A program made the position numbers and the translations under genes. Under the pieces are notes generated by a model that saw only the letters and a program-made list of their open reading frames with translations, had not been told where the DNA came from and did not search any database. 64,000 nt of DNA from Nocardia farcinica (GTDB taxonomy: Bacteria; Actinomycetota; Actinomycetes; Mycobacteriales; Mycobacteriaceae), in the NCBI RefSeq assembly GCF_001182745.1, contig NZ_LN868938.1, forward strand, positions 3,286,001 to 3,350,000. The letters are read 5' to 3'. Below, one piece after another: positions 24,675 to 34,426 of this stretch (positions are counted from its first letter, which is position 1; every line of letters begins with the position of its first letter).

Positions 24675-26252
24675 CTAGCCGTACACCCCTTCGGCCTCCC
24701 AGACCCCGTCCCGGTAGCCGAGCAGCAGCACCCGGTCCTGGGAGTCGGTGATGCGGACCTGGGCGCGAGCGGCGAGCGCCGCCGAACCGCCGGGCGCCCA
24801 CCAGTGCTCGTCCACCGGCCACGGCCCGGCCCACCCGGTCAACCGCCAGCTGCGCGACTCCCAGTGCAGGTGGACCGGGTCGGCGGTGAACAGCCCGCGC
24901 GGGGTGATCTCCACGGGTGCGCCGTCGGCGGCGAGCAACCGCACCTGCGGGCGGGGTGTCAGCAGGACCGCGGGCGCGGGCTCGGGCAGCCGGCCCGGCC
25001 ACGGTTGGTCGGGATCGGCCGCGGGCACGCGTTCGTCACCGAGCACCACCAGGGTGACACGTTCGGCGGGCCCGCGCCCGCCACTGAGCACCCCGACCCG
25101 GACCGCCTCACCGCCGAGCAGCCCCTGCACCCGGACCAGGGCGCGCCGCGCCCGCTCGTCCTCCTCGCCGACCCCGCCCCACAGCCCCAGCTGCAACGCA
25201 CCCGCGCGCACCACCTCCACCGGTTCCAGGCGCAGCAGCGTGACGGGCGCGCTCGGGCGGTCGCCGCGGGTCAGCCAGCCGTCGAGCTGCCAGCGCACCC
25301 GGTCGGCGGTGTCGGCCGGGGTCAGCGGCTGCGCGCACCGCCAGGTGCGCGAGAGCTGTTCGCCCGCTTCGGTTTCGGCGTGCACGGCGAGCCGGGTGCA
25401 GGCCAGCGACGCCGCCGCCAGCGCGCCGTGCAACTCGGTGGCGAGCAGCCTGCCCGCGAAGGCGGCCGCGTCCACCCGGTCGATCGGCGGATCGCAGCGA
25501 TGCTCGACGACCAGGTCGGGCGCGGGCCTGCGCGCCGAGGGCGGCCGTTCCGGGAGGGCACGCGCGCTGCGGTGCGCCAGCACGGCATCGGCGCCGAAAC
25601 GCGAGCCCACTTCGGCCGGGCGCAGCGCCGCGAAGTCGCCCACCCGGCGCAGGCCGAGCCGGTGCAGCAGATCGACCAGGTCGGCGCGTTCGGGCGCGGC
25701 CAGGCTCGGCTCGACGGCCAGCTCGGCCACCGGCAGCGGCGCGAGGAAATCCGCCCCCGCGCCGGGTGCGACGACGGCGCCGTGCCTGGCCGCGATCACC
25801 GCGGTGAACACCTCGTCGGCGATGCCGACCTGCGCCTCGACGCCGACCGCGGCGACCGCGTCGACGAGCCGTTCGGCGGCGGCCTCCTCCGAGCCGAAGA
25901 ACCGGGCCGCGCCGCGGGCCCCGAGCACGAGCAGCCCGGGGCGCAGCACCTCCACGCCGGGCACGGTCGCGTCGACCGCGGCGACCACCGGCTCGAACAG
26001 CCGCGCGTCGCGGTCCGGATCGGCCTGCGCCAGATGCAGCTCGGGGCAGCGCGCCTGCGCCTCCCGGCGGCGCAGGCCGCGGCGCACCCCCGCGACCCGC
26101 GCGGTCGCCGAGCACGCCGTGACGCGGTTGGCCGACAGCACCGCCACCGGCCGGGTGGGCGGCACCTCCGCCACCGCCGCCGCGGCGACCGCGGGCCAGT
26201 CCCGGCACCACACCGCCAGCACCCGGCTCGCCCGCGCCGCGGCCGGGGTCAC
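24675..26252 (-). CDS. imuB: Mutasome adaptor ImuB (Y-family-like)
   Basis: A 525-residue catalytically inactive relative of Y-family polymerases. The N-terminal palm begins LAVWCRDWP where active enzymes have the metal-binding Asp, so catalysis is not expected. A beta-clamp binding motif QLGLW lies at residues 354-358, and the C-terminal region ([18 protein letters not shown]) is the part that, in mycobacteria, contacts ImuA' and DnaE2. ImuB links DnaE2 to the sliding clamp in damage-induced mutagenesis. The GTG start overlaps the imuA' stop (GTGA). dnaE2 is about 7 kb away in this window. Confidence 0.93.
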   Translation of the reverse strand: MTPAAARASRVLAVWCRDWPAVAAAAVAEVPPTRPVAVLSANRVTACSATARVAGVRRGLRRREAQARCPELHLAQADPDRDARLFEPVVAAVDATVPGVEVLRPGLLVLGARGAARFFGSEEAAAERLVDAVAAVGVEAQVGIADEVFTAVIAARHGAVVAPGAGADFLAPLPVAELAVEPSLAAPERADLVDLLHRLGLRRVGDFAALRPAEVGSRFGADAVLAHRSARALPERPPSARRPAPDLVVEHRCDPPIDRVDAAAFAGRLLATELHGALAAASLACTRLAVHAETEAGEQLSRTWRCAQPLTPADTADRVRWQLDGWLTRGDRPSAPVTLLRLEPVEVVRAGALQLGLWGGVGEEDERARRALVRVQGLLGGEAVRVGVLSGGRGPAERVTLVVLGDERVPAADPDQPWPGRLPEPAPAVLLTPRPQVRLLAADGAPVEITPRGLFTADPVHLHWESRSWRLTGWAGPWPVDEHWWAPGGSAALAARAQVRITDSQDRVLLLGYRDGVWEAEGVYG

Positions 26253-27001
26253 GACGCGGCCTCCCCCGCCACCGGAAGATCGCTCACCGTGTGCCCGGTG
26301 TCCACGTCGAACCAGGCCACCCGCCCACCGTGCGGACGCAGTTCGATGCGTCCGCGCCGCGGCGGTCCCGCCCGGTGCGCGGCGGTGACGTCGAGGCAGA
26401 ACGAGCGCAGCCGCCCGTAGCCCGCGCCGAGACCGGTGTAGCCGGCGATCCTGGCGTCCATCCGCAGGGTGGCGTCGGGCCAGCGGCCGTCGGTGACCAC
26501 CAGGGTGGCGCCCTTGTTGCGGGCGCGGGCGGCGATCACCCGGGCGCGCGCGGGCGGTACGGCGGCGCCGCGCAGGCCGAGCACGACCAGGTCGAGTCCG
26601 TCCAGCAGCACCGCGGCCACCTCGACCGGATCGGGCCCCGGATCCGGGATGACGGCCAGCCTGCCCAGGTCGGCGCCCATTTCGGCGGCGGCGAGCAGCC
26701 CGAAACCGGGGACGCCGACCACCGCGGCGTGCCCACCGGGCTCGGTGACCGCGGCCAGCAACCCGGCCAGCAGCGAACGCGCCCCGGCGTAGGAGACCAC
26801 CGTGCCCTTGCCGAGCCCGCCGTCGGGCAGCAGTCCGGCCAGCGCGGGCGGCACCGGCAGCGGTTCGCGCCGCAACCGCGGCGCCACCGGGCTGCGAGCC
26901 GCCGCGGACTCGCCCCGGCCGGGAATCGCCGCCATCCTGCGCCGCAGTTCGGCCAGCTTCTGTTGTCTTTCCGTCTCCCCCACCCGCGCGTCCGAACCCA
27001 T
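26249..27001 (-). CDS. imuA': Mutasome accessory protein ImuA'
   Basis: A 250-residue RecA-fold-like protein without a convincing Walker A loop, as expected for actinobacterial ImuA'. Landmarks are [23 protein letters not shown] near residue 70, [21 protein letters not shown] and [33 protein letters not shown]. It partners ImuB and DnaE2 in translesion synthesis. I prefer the ATG at 27001, nine bases after an AGG ribosome site; a GTG at 27010 would add three residues. An SOS box lies 73 bases upstream. It diverges from the Ser/Thr kinase gene. Confidence 0.88.
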   Translation of the reverse strand: MGSDARVGETERQQKLAELRRRMAAIPGRGESAAARSPVAPRLRREPLPVPPALAGLLPDGGLGKGTVVSYAGARSLLAGLLAAVTEPGGHAAVVGVPGFGLLAAAEMGADLGRLAVIPDPGPDPVEVAAVLLDGLDLVVLGLRGAAVPPARARVIAARARNKGATLVVTDGRWPDATLRMDARIAGYTGLGAGYGRLRSFCLDVTAAHRAGPPRRGRIELRPHGGRVAWFDVDTGHTVSDLPVAGEAAS

Positions 27002-27073
27002 CACAACCACCTACTTCCCAGATGGACTCCGAGGCGAAGCGAGCGCCAGCACCGATTCAGCTATCGATCGCTA

Positions 27074-27089
27074 TCGAATATACGTTCGA
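27074..27089. promoter_or_regulatory. LexA-type SOS box upstream of imuA'-imuB
   Basis: TCGAATATACGTTCGA fits TCGAAC-N4-GTTCGA at 11 of 12 fixed positions. The symmetry extends further, with CTATCGAA (27071-27078) mirrored by TTCGATAG (27085-27092). It lies in the 245-base gap between divergent imuA' and the kinase gene, nearer imuA'. Confidence 0.87.
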
Positions 27090-27246
27090 TAGTCGGCGAG
27101 CAGAAGCCCACCCCGGGGATCGGCAGGCGGGGCCGCGCGGTACCCTCACCGCCACCGTCCGGTCCGCGCCGGGCCGATCGTCCGAGGGCGGTGCCGCTGG
27201 TCTCGAATCAGGTCCCCTACCACCGAATTCGGATACTCTGCACACC

Positions 27247-28371
27247 ATGATCGATCGCGCCCGTCCCATCGTCGGCCCCGACTATCTGGTCGCGGGTCGC
27301 TACCGCCTGCAGTCGAAGCTGGGCGGCGGCGGCATGGGCGCGGTGTGGCTGGCGCACGACCGGTTGCTCGATCGCGACGTGGCCATCAAACAGGTGCTCT
27401 CCACCGCCGGGCTGCCCGAGGCGGAGGCCGCCAGGATCCGCGAGCAGATCATGCACGAGGGCCGGGTCGCGGCCAAGCTCTCGCACGAGCACGCCATCGC
27501 CGTCTACGACGTGGTGCTCGAGGCGGGCGAGCCCTGGCTGGTGATGGAGCATCTGCCCTCACGCAGCGTCGCGCGTGCGCTCGGCCTGGTCGACACGCTG
27601 CCGGTGCTCGAGGTGGCCCAGATCGGCGCCCAGGTGGCCGACGCGCTCGCGGCCGCGCACGCGGTGGGCATCGTGCACCGCGACATCAAGCCCGGCAACA
27701 TCCTCGTCGCCGACCGCGGGCCCCGGGTCGGCTTCGCCAAGCTCAGCGACTTCGGCATCTCCCGCGGCGCGGGCGAGACATCCGACGAGCCGGACGGCAT
27801 CATCACCGGCACCCCCGCCTACCTGCCGCCCGAGGTGGCCCGCGGCGCGCAGCCCACCGCGGCCAGCGACGTGTTCTCCCTCGGCGCCACCCTCTACACC
27901 GCGATCGAGGGCCAGCCGCCGTTCGGCATGGACGACGACAGCGACGCCGTCGTACAGCGGGCCGCGATGGCCCAGATCATCCCGCCCTCGCGCAGCGGCG
28001 TGCTCACCGACGCGCTGCTGCACATGATGGAGCCCGCCCCGCAGCGCAGGCCGACGATGGCCGAGGCGCGCGACGAAATCCTCACCGCCGCATTCGGTCC
28101 CGGCACCGCCTCCTACATCCTCGGCGCGCCGGTACGCACCGAGGACGGCACCATCCCGTCCTGGGCGACCCGCAACGGAGCCATCGGCCTGCGCAGCCCG
28201 CACTCGGCCCCGCTCCCCCGCCCGCATCGCGGCGCGTCGGCGGCGAACACGCCCGCCGCCCAGCGAGCCAGGGTGGCCGCGCCGCGGCAGACCAACGCCG
28301 CGCTGGCGGTGACCATCGGGCTGCTGATCGGGTTGATCATCATCATCGGCGTCATCGTCGTGGCGATGTAG
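27247..28371 (+). CDS. Membrane-anchored Ser/Thr protein kinase
   Basis: A 374-residue Hanks-type kinase. The glycine loop LGGGGMGAVWLA, Lys48 in VAIKQV, Asp146 in HRDIKPGN, Asp168 in DFG and GTPAYLPPE of the activation segment are all intact, so it should be active. A Pro/Ala-rich juxtamembrane linker leads to one hydrophobic segment at the extreme C-terminus (about residues 352-373), with no extracellular sensor domain. The domain order is that of PknA/PknL-like kinases, but identity is uncertain. ATG chosen because the kinase fold begins about 17 residues later. It diverges from imuA' and converges on the response-regulator gene. Confidence 0.9.
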   Translation: MIDRARPIVGPDYLVAGRYRLQSKLGGGGMGAVWLAHDRLLDRDVAIKQVLSTAGLPEAEAARIREQIMHEGRVAAKLSHEHAIAVYDVVLEAGEPWLVMEHLPSRSVARALGLVDTLPVLEVAQIGAQVADALAAAHAVGIVHRDIKPGNILVADRGPRVGFAKLSDFGISRGAGETSDEPDGIITGTPAYLPPEVARGAQPTAASDVFSLGATLYTAIEGQPPFGMDDDSDAVVQRAAMAQIIPPSRSGVLTDALLHMMEPAPQRRPTMAEARDEILTAAFGPGTASYILGAPVRTEDGTIPSWATRNGAIGLRSPHSAPLPRPHRGASAANTPAAQRARVAAPRQTNAALAVTIGLLIGLIIIIGVIVVAM

Positions 28372-28383
28372 CGCCGCGCCGGC

Positions 28384-29025
28384 TCAGTCGATGCGGCGGC
28401 GGTGTGCCCAGCGGGTCAGCGCGTTGCGATTGGACTGCTGGGTCTTGCGCAGCACATTGGAGGCGTGCGTCTCGACGGTCTTCACCGAGATGAACAGGGT
28501 CTCGGCGATCTCGCGATAGGTGTAGCCGCGGGCCAGCAGGCGCAGCACCTCGAGTTCGCGCGGGGTGAGCGAATCCAGTTCCGGGTCGAGCGGCGGCTCG
28601 GGCACCGGCGAGCGGCCGGTGAACGAATCGAGCACGAAACCGGCCAGTCGCGGGCTGAACACCGCGTCGCCGCCGGCCACCCGGCGGATGCCATCGGCCA
28701 GTTCGGCGCCGGAGATCGTCTTGGTGACGTAGCCGCGCGCGCCGGCCCGGATCACCGCGATGACGTCCTCGGCGGCATCGGAGACGCTCAGCGCCAGGCA
28801 CACCGGCCCGTCCTCGATACCGGAGAGCACCGCGACACCGCCGCCGTCGGGCATGTGCACGTCCAGCAGCACCACGTCGGGCTCGGTCGCCTTGATCCCG
28901 GCGATCGCCTCGGCGACACCGCCCGCCTCGCCGACCACCTCCAGATCGGCCTCCCTGCTCAGCTCCGCCCGTACCCCCGAGCGGAACACCGCGTGATCGT
29001 CGACGAGAAAGACCCGCACGGTCAC
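28384..29025 (-). CDS. LuxR/NarL-type response regulator (Lia-like system)
   Basis: A 213-residue regulator. The receiver has Asp9 and Asp10, phospho-acceptor Asp55 in VVLLDVHMPD and the Lys in VTKTISGAEL. The C-terminal LuxR helix-turn-helix is LTPRELEVLRLLARGYTYREIAETLFISVKTVETHASNVL. The GTG start follows a GAGGAG ribosome site by six bases. It lies 91 bases downstream of the histidine kinase gene on the same strand and forms its cognate pair. With the divergent PspC/LiaF-like gene it probably governs a cell-envelope stress response. Confidence 0.93.
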   Translation of the reverse strand: MTVRVFLVDDHAVFRSGVRAELSREADLEVVGEAGGVAEAIAGIKATEPDVVLLDVHMPDGGGVAVLSGIEDGPVCLALSVSDAAEDVIAVIRAGARGYVTKTISGAELADGIRRVAGGDAVFSPRLAGFVLDSFTGRSPVPEPPLDPELDSLTPRELEVLRLLARGYTYREIAETLFISVKTVETHASNVLRKTQQSNRNALTRWAHRRRID

Positions 29026-29116
29026 CTACATCTCCTCACCTGTCGGCGGCCCGAGCCCACACGCCGACCGCACCTCCATCGGTACCACACCACCACTGTC
29101 CCGCCCGCGCGCCGCG

Positions 29117-30544
29117 TCAGTCGGCCCGGCCCGCGGGCTCGCGCGTCCGCTCGGTCGCGTCCTCGTCCGGCTCCCCCGCGCAGTCCAGCCCGGCGGCGTC
29201 GCTGCGCGGCATGTGGATCCGCACCTCGGTGCCCCGGCCGGGCGTGGACAGGATCTCGACCCGGCCGCCGCGCCGCTCGATCCGCCCGCGGATCGATTTG
29301 GCCAGGCCCTGCCGGTCCTGCGGCACGGCCGCCGGATCGAATCCGGCGCCGCGGTCGCGCACGAACACGCTCACCTGATGCGGTTCCACCTCGGCGAACA
29401 GGTCGACGGTCGGCACCCCGGCGTGCTTGGCGGCGTTCACCATCGCCTCGCGGGCCGCGCCGAGCAGGGCGGTGAAATGCTCCTTGGGCAGGCCGAAACC
29501 GGAATCGTCGACGTCCATCGTCACATCGCCCACGGTCACCGGGGTGACCTTCACGCCGTGCTGGTCCTCCACCTCACCCGCGATGGTGCGCAGCGCGGCG
29601 GCCAGGCTGGAATGCGCGGGACCGGAGTCGTCGAAGAGCCAGCGGCGCAGTTCACGTTCCTGGCTACGGGCCAGGCGCATCACCTCGTGCGGATCGTCGG
29701 CCTGGCGCTGGATCAGCGCGAGCGTCTGCAACACCGAGTCGTGCAGGTGCGAGGCGATCTCCTCGCGCTCCTCGTTGCGGATGCGGGCGGCGCGTTCGGC
29801 GTTCAGCGCGCCCATCATGCGCAGCCACAGCGGCACGGTCAGCAGACCGGCGCCCGCCAGCGTCACCACCACCGCGATCAGCGCCGAGCCGAGCGAACCG
29901 AGGTCGATCCTGGCCAGCACCAGCACGCCGAGCCCGAGCACCACCAGGGTCGCGCCGGTGACGATGCGGGCCCAGGTCACCACCGACGGCCGTGCGGGCA
30001 GTCCGAGCAGCGACCGCGGCCCGTCGGTGTCGTATTCGCGCCACACCAGCGCCGCGCCGACCGCGACCACCACGATCGGCACGATCACCTTCGCCGCCAC
30101 GGTCGCGTTCATCGCCCAGGAGACCGCGATCGCCAGCCCGAGCCCGAGCATCGCCAGGCCGATCGCCTGCCGCCGCTCGGTGCCCGACGGCTCGGCGGTG
30201 TCGACGCCGCCCGGGGTGAACACCCACAGCATGCCGTAGGCGATGATGCCCGCCCCGGCCAGCGCGGACAGCAGCACGAAAGCCATCCGCACCTTGAACA
30301 CGTCGAGACCGAGATGATCGGCCAGACCGCCGGCGACACCGCCGACGATCCGCCCGCCGGACCGGCGCACCAGCCGCAACCGGGGCGTCTGCCCGAGCGC
30401 CAGCACCGGGGCGGGCCCGAACCCGCGGGGCATCCCCGCTCCGGACGGATCGGGGCCGCCGGCGGGATGGCCGGGCGCGGCGCCTGCCCCCCACGCGGAG
30501 CCTGCGCCCCGGGCAGCGTCGAACGCGGGGCCGGTCGGGTACAT
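29117..30544 (-). CDS. PspC-domain sensor histidine kinase
   Basis: A 475-residue kinase. A Gly/Ala/Pro-rich N-terminus is followed by a PspC domain (RRSGGRIVGGVAGGLADHLG; FKVRMAFVLLSALAGAGIIAYGMLWVFTPGG), then about four more membrane segments, a HisKA_3 dimerisation helix with His268 in SHLHDSVLQ, and a GHKL ATPase domain (EAMVNAAKHAG; DRGAGFD; GGRVEILSTPGRGTEVRI). Sensing through membrane-embedded PspC and no periplasmic domain is typical of envelope-stress kinases of the Lia type. It is paired with the NarL-type regulator downstream and diverges from the PspC/LiaF-like gene across 187 bases. Confidence 0.93.
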   Translation of the reverse strand: MYPTGPAFDAARGAGSAWGAGAAPGHPAGGPDPSGAGMPRGFGPAPVLALGQTPRLRLVRRSGGRIVGGVAGGLADHLGLDVFKVRMAFVLLSALAGAGIIAYGMLWVFTPGGVDTAEPSGTERRQAIGLAMLGLGLAIAVSWAMNATVAAKVIVPIVVVAVGAALVWREYDTDGPRSLLGLPARPSVVTWARIVTGATLVVLGLGVLVLARIDLGSLGSALIAVVVTLAGAGLLTVPLWLRMMGALNAERAARIRNEEREEIASHLHDSVLQTLALIQRQADDPHEVMRLARSQERELRRWLFDDSGPAHSSLAAALRTIAGEVEDQHGVKVTPVTVGDVTMDVDDSGFGLPKEHFTALLGAAREAMVNAAKHAGVPTVDLFAEVEPHQVSVFVRDRGAGFDPAAVPQDRQGLAKSIRGRIERRGGRVEILSTPGRGTEVRIHMPRSDAAGLDCAGEPDEDATERTREPAGRAD

Positions 30545-30731
30545 ACCTTCGATACTGGCACGCCACCCCGACCACCGGCATCGGGATTCTCCCTGATCTT
30601 CACCCCCACCCACCGCATCCGCGCAGGTCCGCCGCCCGCGACCGCGCCGTGTGCCGACAGGCGGCGCGGTCCGCGAGTTCCGTGGATTTTCAGGGTTACC
30701 CCCGATGCGGTGGCGGTCGTGCGCGCTCACC

Positions 30732-32363
30732 ATGGAGAACATGACGAGAACGACCTTCGGCGATCAGCTTCAGCAGATGTGGCAGACGCGGCCGGTACGG
30801 CTGCCGCGGCAAGGGCCGATCGCGGGCGTCGCCGCGGGTTTCGGCCAGCGCTACAACGTCGACCCGGTGCTGATCCGGGTCGCGTTCGTGGTGTCGAGCA
30901 TGTTCGGCGGCGCGGGCATCGTGCTCTACCTGTTCGCCTGGCTGATGCTCAGCGAAGCGGGCGAGCGGTCCTCCCCGGCCGAATCGCTGTTCGGCAAGGG
31001 GCACAGCTCGCAGTCCCAGACCAAGACGGTCGTGCTCATCGTGGCGCTGGCCATCGCGGTCACCACCGTCGGACCGATCGGCGTCGGGCTGGCCGGTTCC
31101 GGAATGATCAGCCTCGCCTTGATGCTGGCCGGCTGGTGGATGCTGTTCATGCGCTGCCCGCAACCACCGCCGGGCACCAGCCTCTGGGACGCGGGCTACC
31201 CCGGCGGCACCGCGACCGGCTATCCGGGTACCGCCTTCCCGACCGGCCCGATGCGCACCACCGGCGGCTTCCCGATGGCGCAGGCGACGCACACCACAGC
31301 GATGTACACGCCCTACACCAAGCTGCCGGACGCCTACATCCCCGACGACCGGGCCGACGCGCCGACCGTCGAACTACACAAGCGACCGGAACCGGCAGCC
31401 ACGACCGACGCGGCACCAGCGGCATCGGATCGTCCCGCACCCACCGACACGACCCGCCCGACCGCCGACGACACGGTCGCCGCCGAATCCGGCGCATCGG
31501 CGCCGCCCGAGCAGACCACCGCCGCCCCCGCCGAGCCCGGCCCGGCGGCTGGATCCGACTCGGACGAGACGGCCCGCGACGGCGCGACCGTGGCGGCCAC
31601 CTCCGCGAACGCGCCGTCGCCCGCCGGGACAGCCGACGCCCGCCCCACGCCGACCACCCTCGCGGCGGCCCCGCCCCCGGTGCTCGCCGGACCGGTCCCC
31701 CCGTCCTGGGATCCGCTCGGCGTCGCCCCGCTGGCCTGGGATCTTCCCGAACCCACCCCGGCGCGCCCCGTGGTCGCGCCCCCGCCGAAACGGCCCCGCT
31801 CCCGGCTCACCCCGGTGGTGCTCGGCCTGGCCATCATGGCCGCCGCGGGCGCCGGCGCGCTGGCCGCGGCGGGCGTCGAGTGGATGACACCCGGCCGCAT
31901 CGGCGCGGTGGCCCTGGCCGTGATCGGTCTCGGGCTGGTGCTGGGCGCGTTCCTGCGGCGCGGCTACGGCCTGCTCGTGGTGACCGCCCCGCTCGCCGGG
32001 TTCGTGCTGCTGGCCTCGCTGATCGGCCCGATCGAATTCGACCGCGGCGCGATGGGCGAACACGTCTGGGCGCCGCCGACCGCGGCGGAGTTGCGGTCGG
32101 ACTACCGGGTGACGATGGGGTCGGGCACGCTGGACCTGCGCTCGATCGAACTCACCGAGAACCGCACGGTGAACCTCGACGTGCAGATGGGTGAGGCGCG
32201 CATCCTCGTGCCCGCCGGGATGACGGTGCACACCGACTGCTCGGTGCGGATGGGTGAGAACCTCTGCCCCGAGGGCATCACCGGCCCGAACACCCCGGGT
32301 GCGCCGGTGCTCGACCTGAACGTGGACGTGCGGATGGGCAGCGTGGAGGTGCAGCGTGGCTGA
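30732..32363 (+). CDS. PspC-LiaF-like membrane protein
   Basis: A 543-residue protein. It begins with a PspC domain ([31 protein letters not shown] and the following helix) and has further helices to about residue 140. A long Thr/Ala/Pro-rich linker of about 190 residues follows, then three membrane helices and a C-terminal beta domain with repeated [19 protein letters not shown] and VRMGSVEV strands. That domain resembles the C-terminal domain of LiaF, a negative regulator of Lia two-component systems. It is divergent from the PspC kinase and its regulator, so a signalling partnership is likely. ATGs at 30732 and 30741 are both possible. Confidence 0.85.
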   Translation: MENMTRTTFGDQLQQMWQTRPVRLPRQGPIAGVAAGFGQRYNVDPVLIRVAFVVSSMFGGAGIVLYLFAWLMLSEAGERSSPAESLFGKGHSSQSQTKTVVLIVALAIAVTTVGPIGVGLAGSGMISLALMLAGWWMLFMRCPQPPPGTSLWDAGYPGGTATGYPGTAFPTGPMRTTGGFPMAQATHTTAMYTPYTKLPDAYIPDDRADAPTVELHKRPEPAATTDAAPAASDRPAPTDTTRPTADDTVAAESGASAPPEQTTAAPAEPGPAAGSDSDETARDGATVAATSANAPSPAGTADARPTPTTLAAAPPPVLAGPVPPSWDPLGVAPLAWDLPEPTPARPVVAPPPKRPRSRLTPVVLGLAIMAAAGAGALAAAGVEWMTPGRIGAVALAVIGLGLVLGAFLRRGYGLLVVTAPLAGFVLLASLIGPIEFDRGAMGEHVWAPPTAAELRSDYRVTMGSGTLDLRSIELTENRTVNLDVQMGEARILVPAGMTVHTDCSVRMGENLCPEGITGPNTPGAPVLDLNVDVRMGSVEVQRG

Positions 32364-32565
32364 GCGCAAGGAAACCGAACGTGTGGGTAACGGCGGCCCG
32401 TCCGCCTCCCTGCTGATCGTGGGGCTGCTGGCCCTGGCCGTCAGCGTGTGGGGTTTCGTCGGCCCCGCGGCCACCGCCGGTGGCGCCGTCTCCCTGGGCT
32501 GGATCCTGGTGATCGGCGCGATCGTCGTCGGCCTGCTGCTGGTGATCTCCCCGCGCCGCCGATGA
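32356..32565 (+). CDS. Small two-helix membrane protein
   Basis: A 69-residue protein: a charged start ([13 protein letters not shown]), two hydrophobic helices ([37 protein letters not shown]) and a basic end (SPRRR). No named family recognised. It starts with GTG inside the last codons of the PspC/LiaF-like gene (8-base overlap) and so belongs to that operon; a role as a small partner in the envelope-stress complex is a guess. Confidence 0.7.
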   Translation: MAERKETERVGNGGPSASLLIVGLLALAVSVWGFVGPAATAGGAVSLGWILVIGAIVVGLLLVISPRRR

Positions 32566-32732
32566 CCGGCACCGGCCCCACCGAGGGGAGCACCGCGACC
32601 CCGCCCGCCCAGGCCGCCCGCGATCCAGGCACTCCGCTGGCCCGGCTGGTCCGCGGCGGGAGCCGGGGAATTCCCGGCCTGCGCCTGGGCCACCTGGTCT
32701 ACGGCCACCACGGCAGAACCGTGCGCGACTGA
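32562..32732 (+). CDS. Possible small basic protein, third gene of the PspC operon
   Basis: A 56-codon frame starts with an ATGA overlap on the preceding gene. It encodes a Thr/Pro-rich start and a basic Gly/Leu-rich end ([24 protein letters not shown]). There is no family match and no strong ribosome site. The overlap, and the fact that the frame ends just before a strong terminator, favour it being real. Confidence 0.42.
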   Translation: MTGTGPTEGSTATPPAQAARDPGTPLARLVRGGSRGIPGLRLGHLVYGHHGRTVRD

Positions 32733-32745
32733 CCCGCGAACGACG

Positions 32746-32776
32746 AACGGCCCGCACCGGAGCGGTGCGGGCCGTT
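32746..32776. terminator. Bidirectional terminator hairpin
   Basis: AACGGCCCGCACC (32746-32758) pairs perfectly with GGTGCGGGCCGTT (32764-32776) around five bases. It serves the PspC operon from the left and guaA from the right. Confidence 0.85.
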
Positions 32777-32789
32777 CACTGCCTCGGGA

Positions 32790-34364
32790 TCACTCCCACT
32801 CGATGGTCCCCGGCGGCTTGCTCGTCACATCCAGCACCACGCGGTTGACCTCGGCGACCTCGTTGGTGATCCGGGTCGAGATCCGCTCGAGCACCTCGTA
32901 GGGCAGCCGGGTCCAATCCGCGGTCATCGCGTCCTCGCTGGACACCGGACGCAGCACGATGGGATGACCGTAGGTGCGGCCGTCGCCCTGCACCCCGACA
33001 CTGCGCACGTCGGCCAGCAACACCACCGGGCACTGCCAGATCTGCCGGTCCAGCCCGGCCGCGGTCAGCTCCTCGCGGGCGATCGCGTCGGCCTGCCGCA
33101 GCGTCGCCAGCCGGTCCGCGGTGACCTCGCCGATGATGCGGATCGCCAGCCCCGGCCCGGGGAACGGCTGCCTGGCCACGATCTCCTCGGGCAGGCCGAG
33201 CTCGCGGCCCACCGCGCGCACCTCGTCCTTGAACAGCAACCGCAGCGGCTCGACCAGCTCGAACTCCAGGTCCTCCGGCAGGCCGCCGACATTGTGGTGG
33301 GACTTGATGTTCGCGGTGCCGGTGCCGCCGCCGGACTCCACCACATCCGGGTAGAGCGTGCCCTGCACCAGGAATTCCACCTCGGGCTGCTTGCCCTCGG
33401 CCGCGCCCTGCTCGTCGACGATCTGGCGCACCGCGTCCTCGAAGGACCGGATGAACTCCCGGCCGATGATCTTGCGCTTCTCCTCGGGATCGGTCACGCC
33501 CTTCAGCTCACCGAGGAACTTGTCCACCGCGTCGACGGTCACCAGCTTGGCACCGGTGGACGCGACGAAATCCTGCTGCACCTGCTCGCGCTCGCCCGCG
33601 CGCAGCAGTCCGTGATCGACGAACACGCAGGTCAGCCGGTCGCCGATGGCGCGCTGCACCAGGGCGGCCGCCACCGCGCTGTCCACGCCGCCGGACAGGC
33701 CGCAGATCGCGTGGCCGTCGCCGACCTGCGCGCGCACCTGCTCCACCAGCACATCGGCGATGTTCGACGGTGTCCAGCTCGCCGGGATACCCGCCAGCTC
33801 GTGCAGGAACCGGCTCAGCACCTGCTGGCCGTGCGGGGAATGCAGCACCTCGGGGTGGTACTGCACACCGGCCAGCCGCCGCGCGCGGTCCTCGAACGCC
33901 GCGACCGGCGCACCCGCCGTGGTGCCGGTCACCTCGAAGCCCTCCGGCGCGTCGGTCACCGCGTCACCGTGGCTCATCCACACCGGCTGAATCGTGGGCA
34001 GGCCGCCGTGCAGCACGCCACCGTCGATGTTGAGTTCGGTGCGGCCGTACTCGCGGGTGCCGGTGTGGGCCACCGTGCCGCCGAGCGCCTGCGCCATCGC
34101 CTGGAAGCCGTAGCAGATGCCGAAGACCGGCAGGTTCAGGTCGAACAGCCGCGGATCCAGCTGCGGCGCGCCCTCGGCGTACACGCTGGCCGGGCCACCG
34201 GACAGGATCACCGCGAGCGGCTTCTTCGCCGCGATCTCCTCCACCGTGGCGGTATGGGGAACCACCTCGGAGTAGACGCTCGCCTCGCGGACCCGGCGAG
34301 CGATCAGCTGGGCGTATTGGGCACCGAAGTCGACGACGAGGACCGGTCTCTGGGTTTCTGCCAC
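32790..34364 (-). CDS. guaA: GMP synthase (glutamine-hydrolysing)
   Basis: A 524-residue enzyme that aminates XMP to GMP using ATP and glutamine. The N-terminal class I amidotransferase has nucleophile Cys84 in FGICYGFQ and the His-Glu pair in VQYHPEV. The ATP-pyrophosphatase domain has [13 protein letters not shown] near residue 220, and the C-terminal dimerisation domain ends in the invariant KPPGTIEWE. The start is GTG before [20 protein letters not shown]. It is 62 bases downstream of guaB3, completing a guaB-guaB3-guaA series for guanine nucleotide synthesis. Confidence 0.98.
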   Translation of the reverse strand: MAETQRPVLVVDFGAQYAQLIARRVREASVYSEVVPHTATVEEIAAKKPLAVILSGGPASVYAEGAPQLDPRLFDLNLPVFGICYGFQAMAQALGGTVAHTGTREYGRTELNIDGGVLHGGLPTIQPVWMSHGDAVTDAPEGFEVTGTTAGAPVAAFEDRARRLAGVQYHPEVLHSPHGQQVLSRFLHELAGIPASWTPSNIADVLVEQVRAQVGDGHAICGLSGGVDSAVAAALVQRAIGDRLTCVFVDHGLLRAGEREQVQQDFVASTGAKLVTVDAVDKFLGELKGVTDPEEKRKIIGREFIRSFEDAVRQIVDEQGAAEGKQPEVEFLVQGTLYPDVVESGGGTGTANIKSHHNVGGLPEDLEFELVEPLRLLFKDEVRAVGRELGLPEEIVARQPFPGPGLAIRIIGEVTADRLATLRQADAIAREELTAAGLDRQIWQCPVVLLADVRSVGVQGDGRTYGHPIVLRPVSSEDAMTADWTRLPYEVLERISTRITNEVAEVNRVVLDVTSKPPGTIEWE

Positions 34365-34426
34365 CGGCCCAGTCTAGTGAGCGGACCCGCGCCCGGAACG
34401 CACGGGCATGCCCGGTGCGCGCCAGG

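Noticed and set aside
29213..32194. 993-codon plus-strand open frame
   Set aside because: Antisense to the histidine kinase and out of frame with the PspC/LiaF-like gene; no domain can be recognised, and composition is His/Arg/Gly-rich as in shadows.
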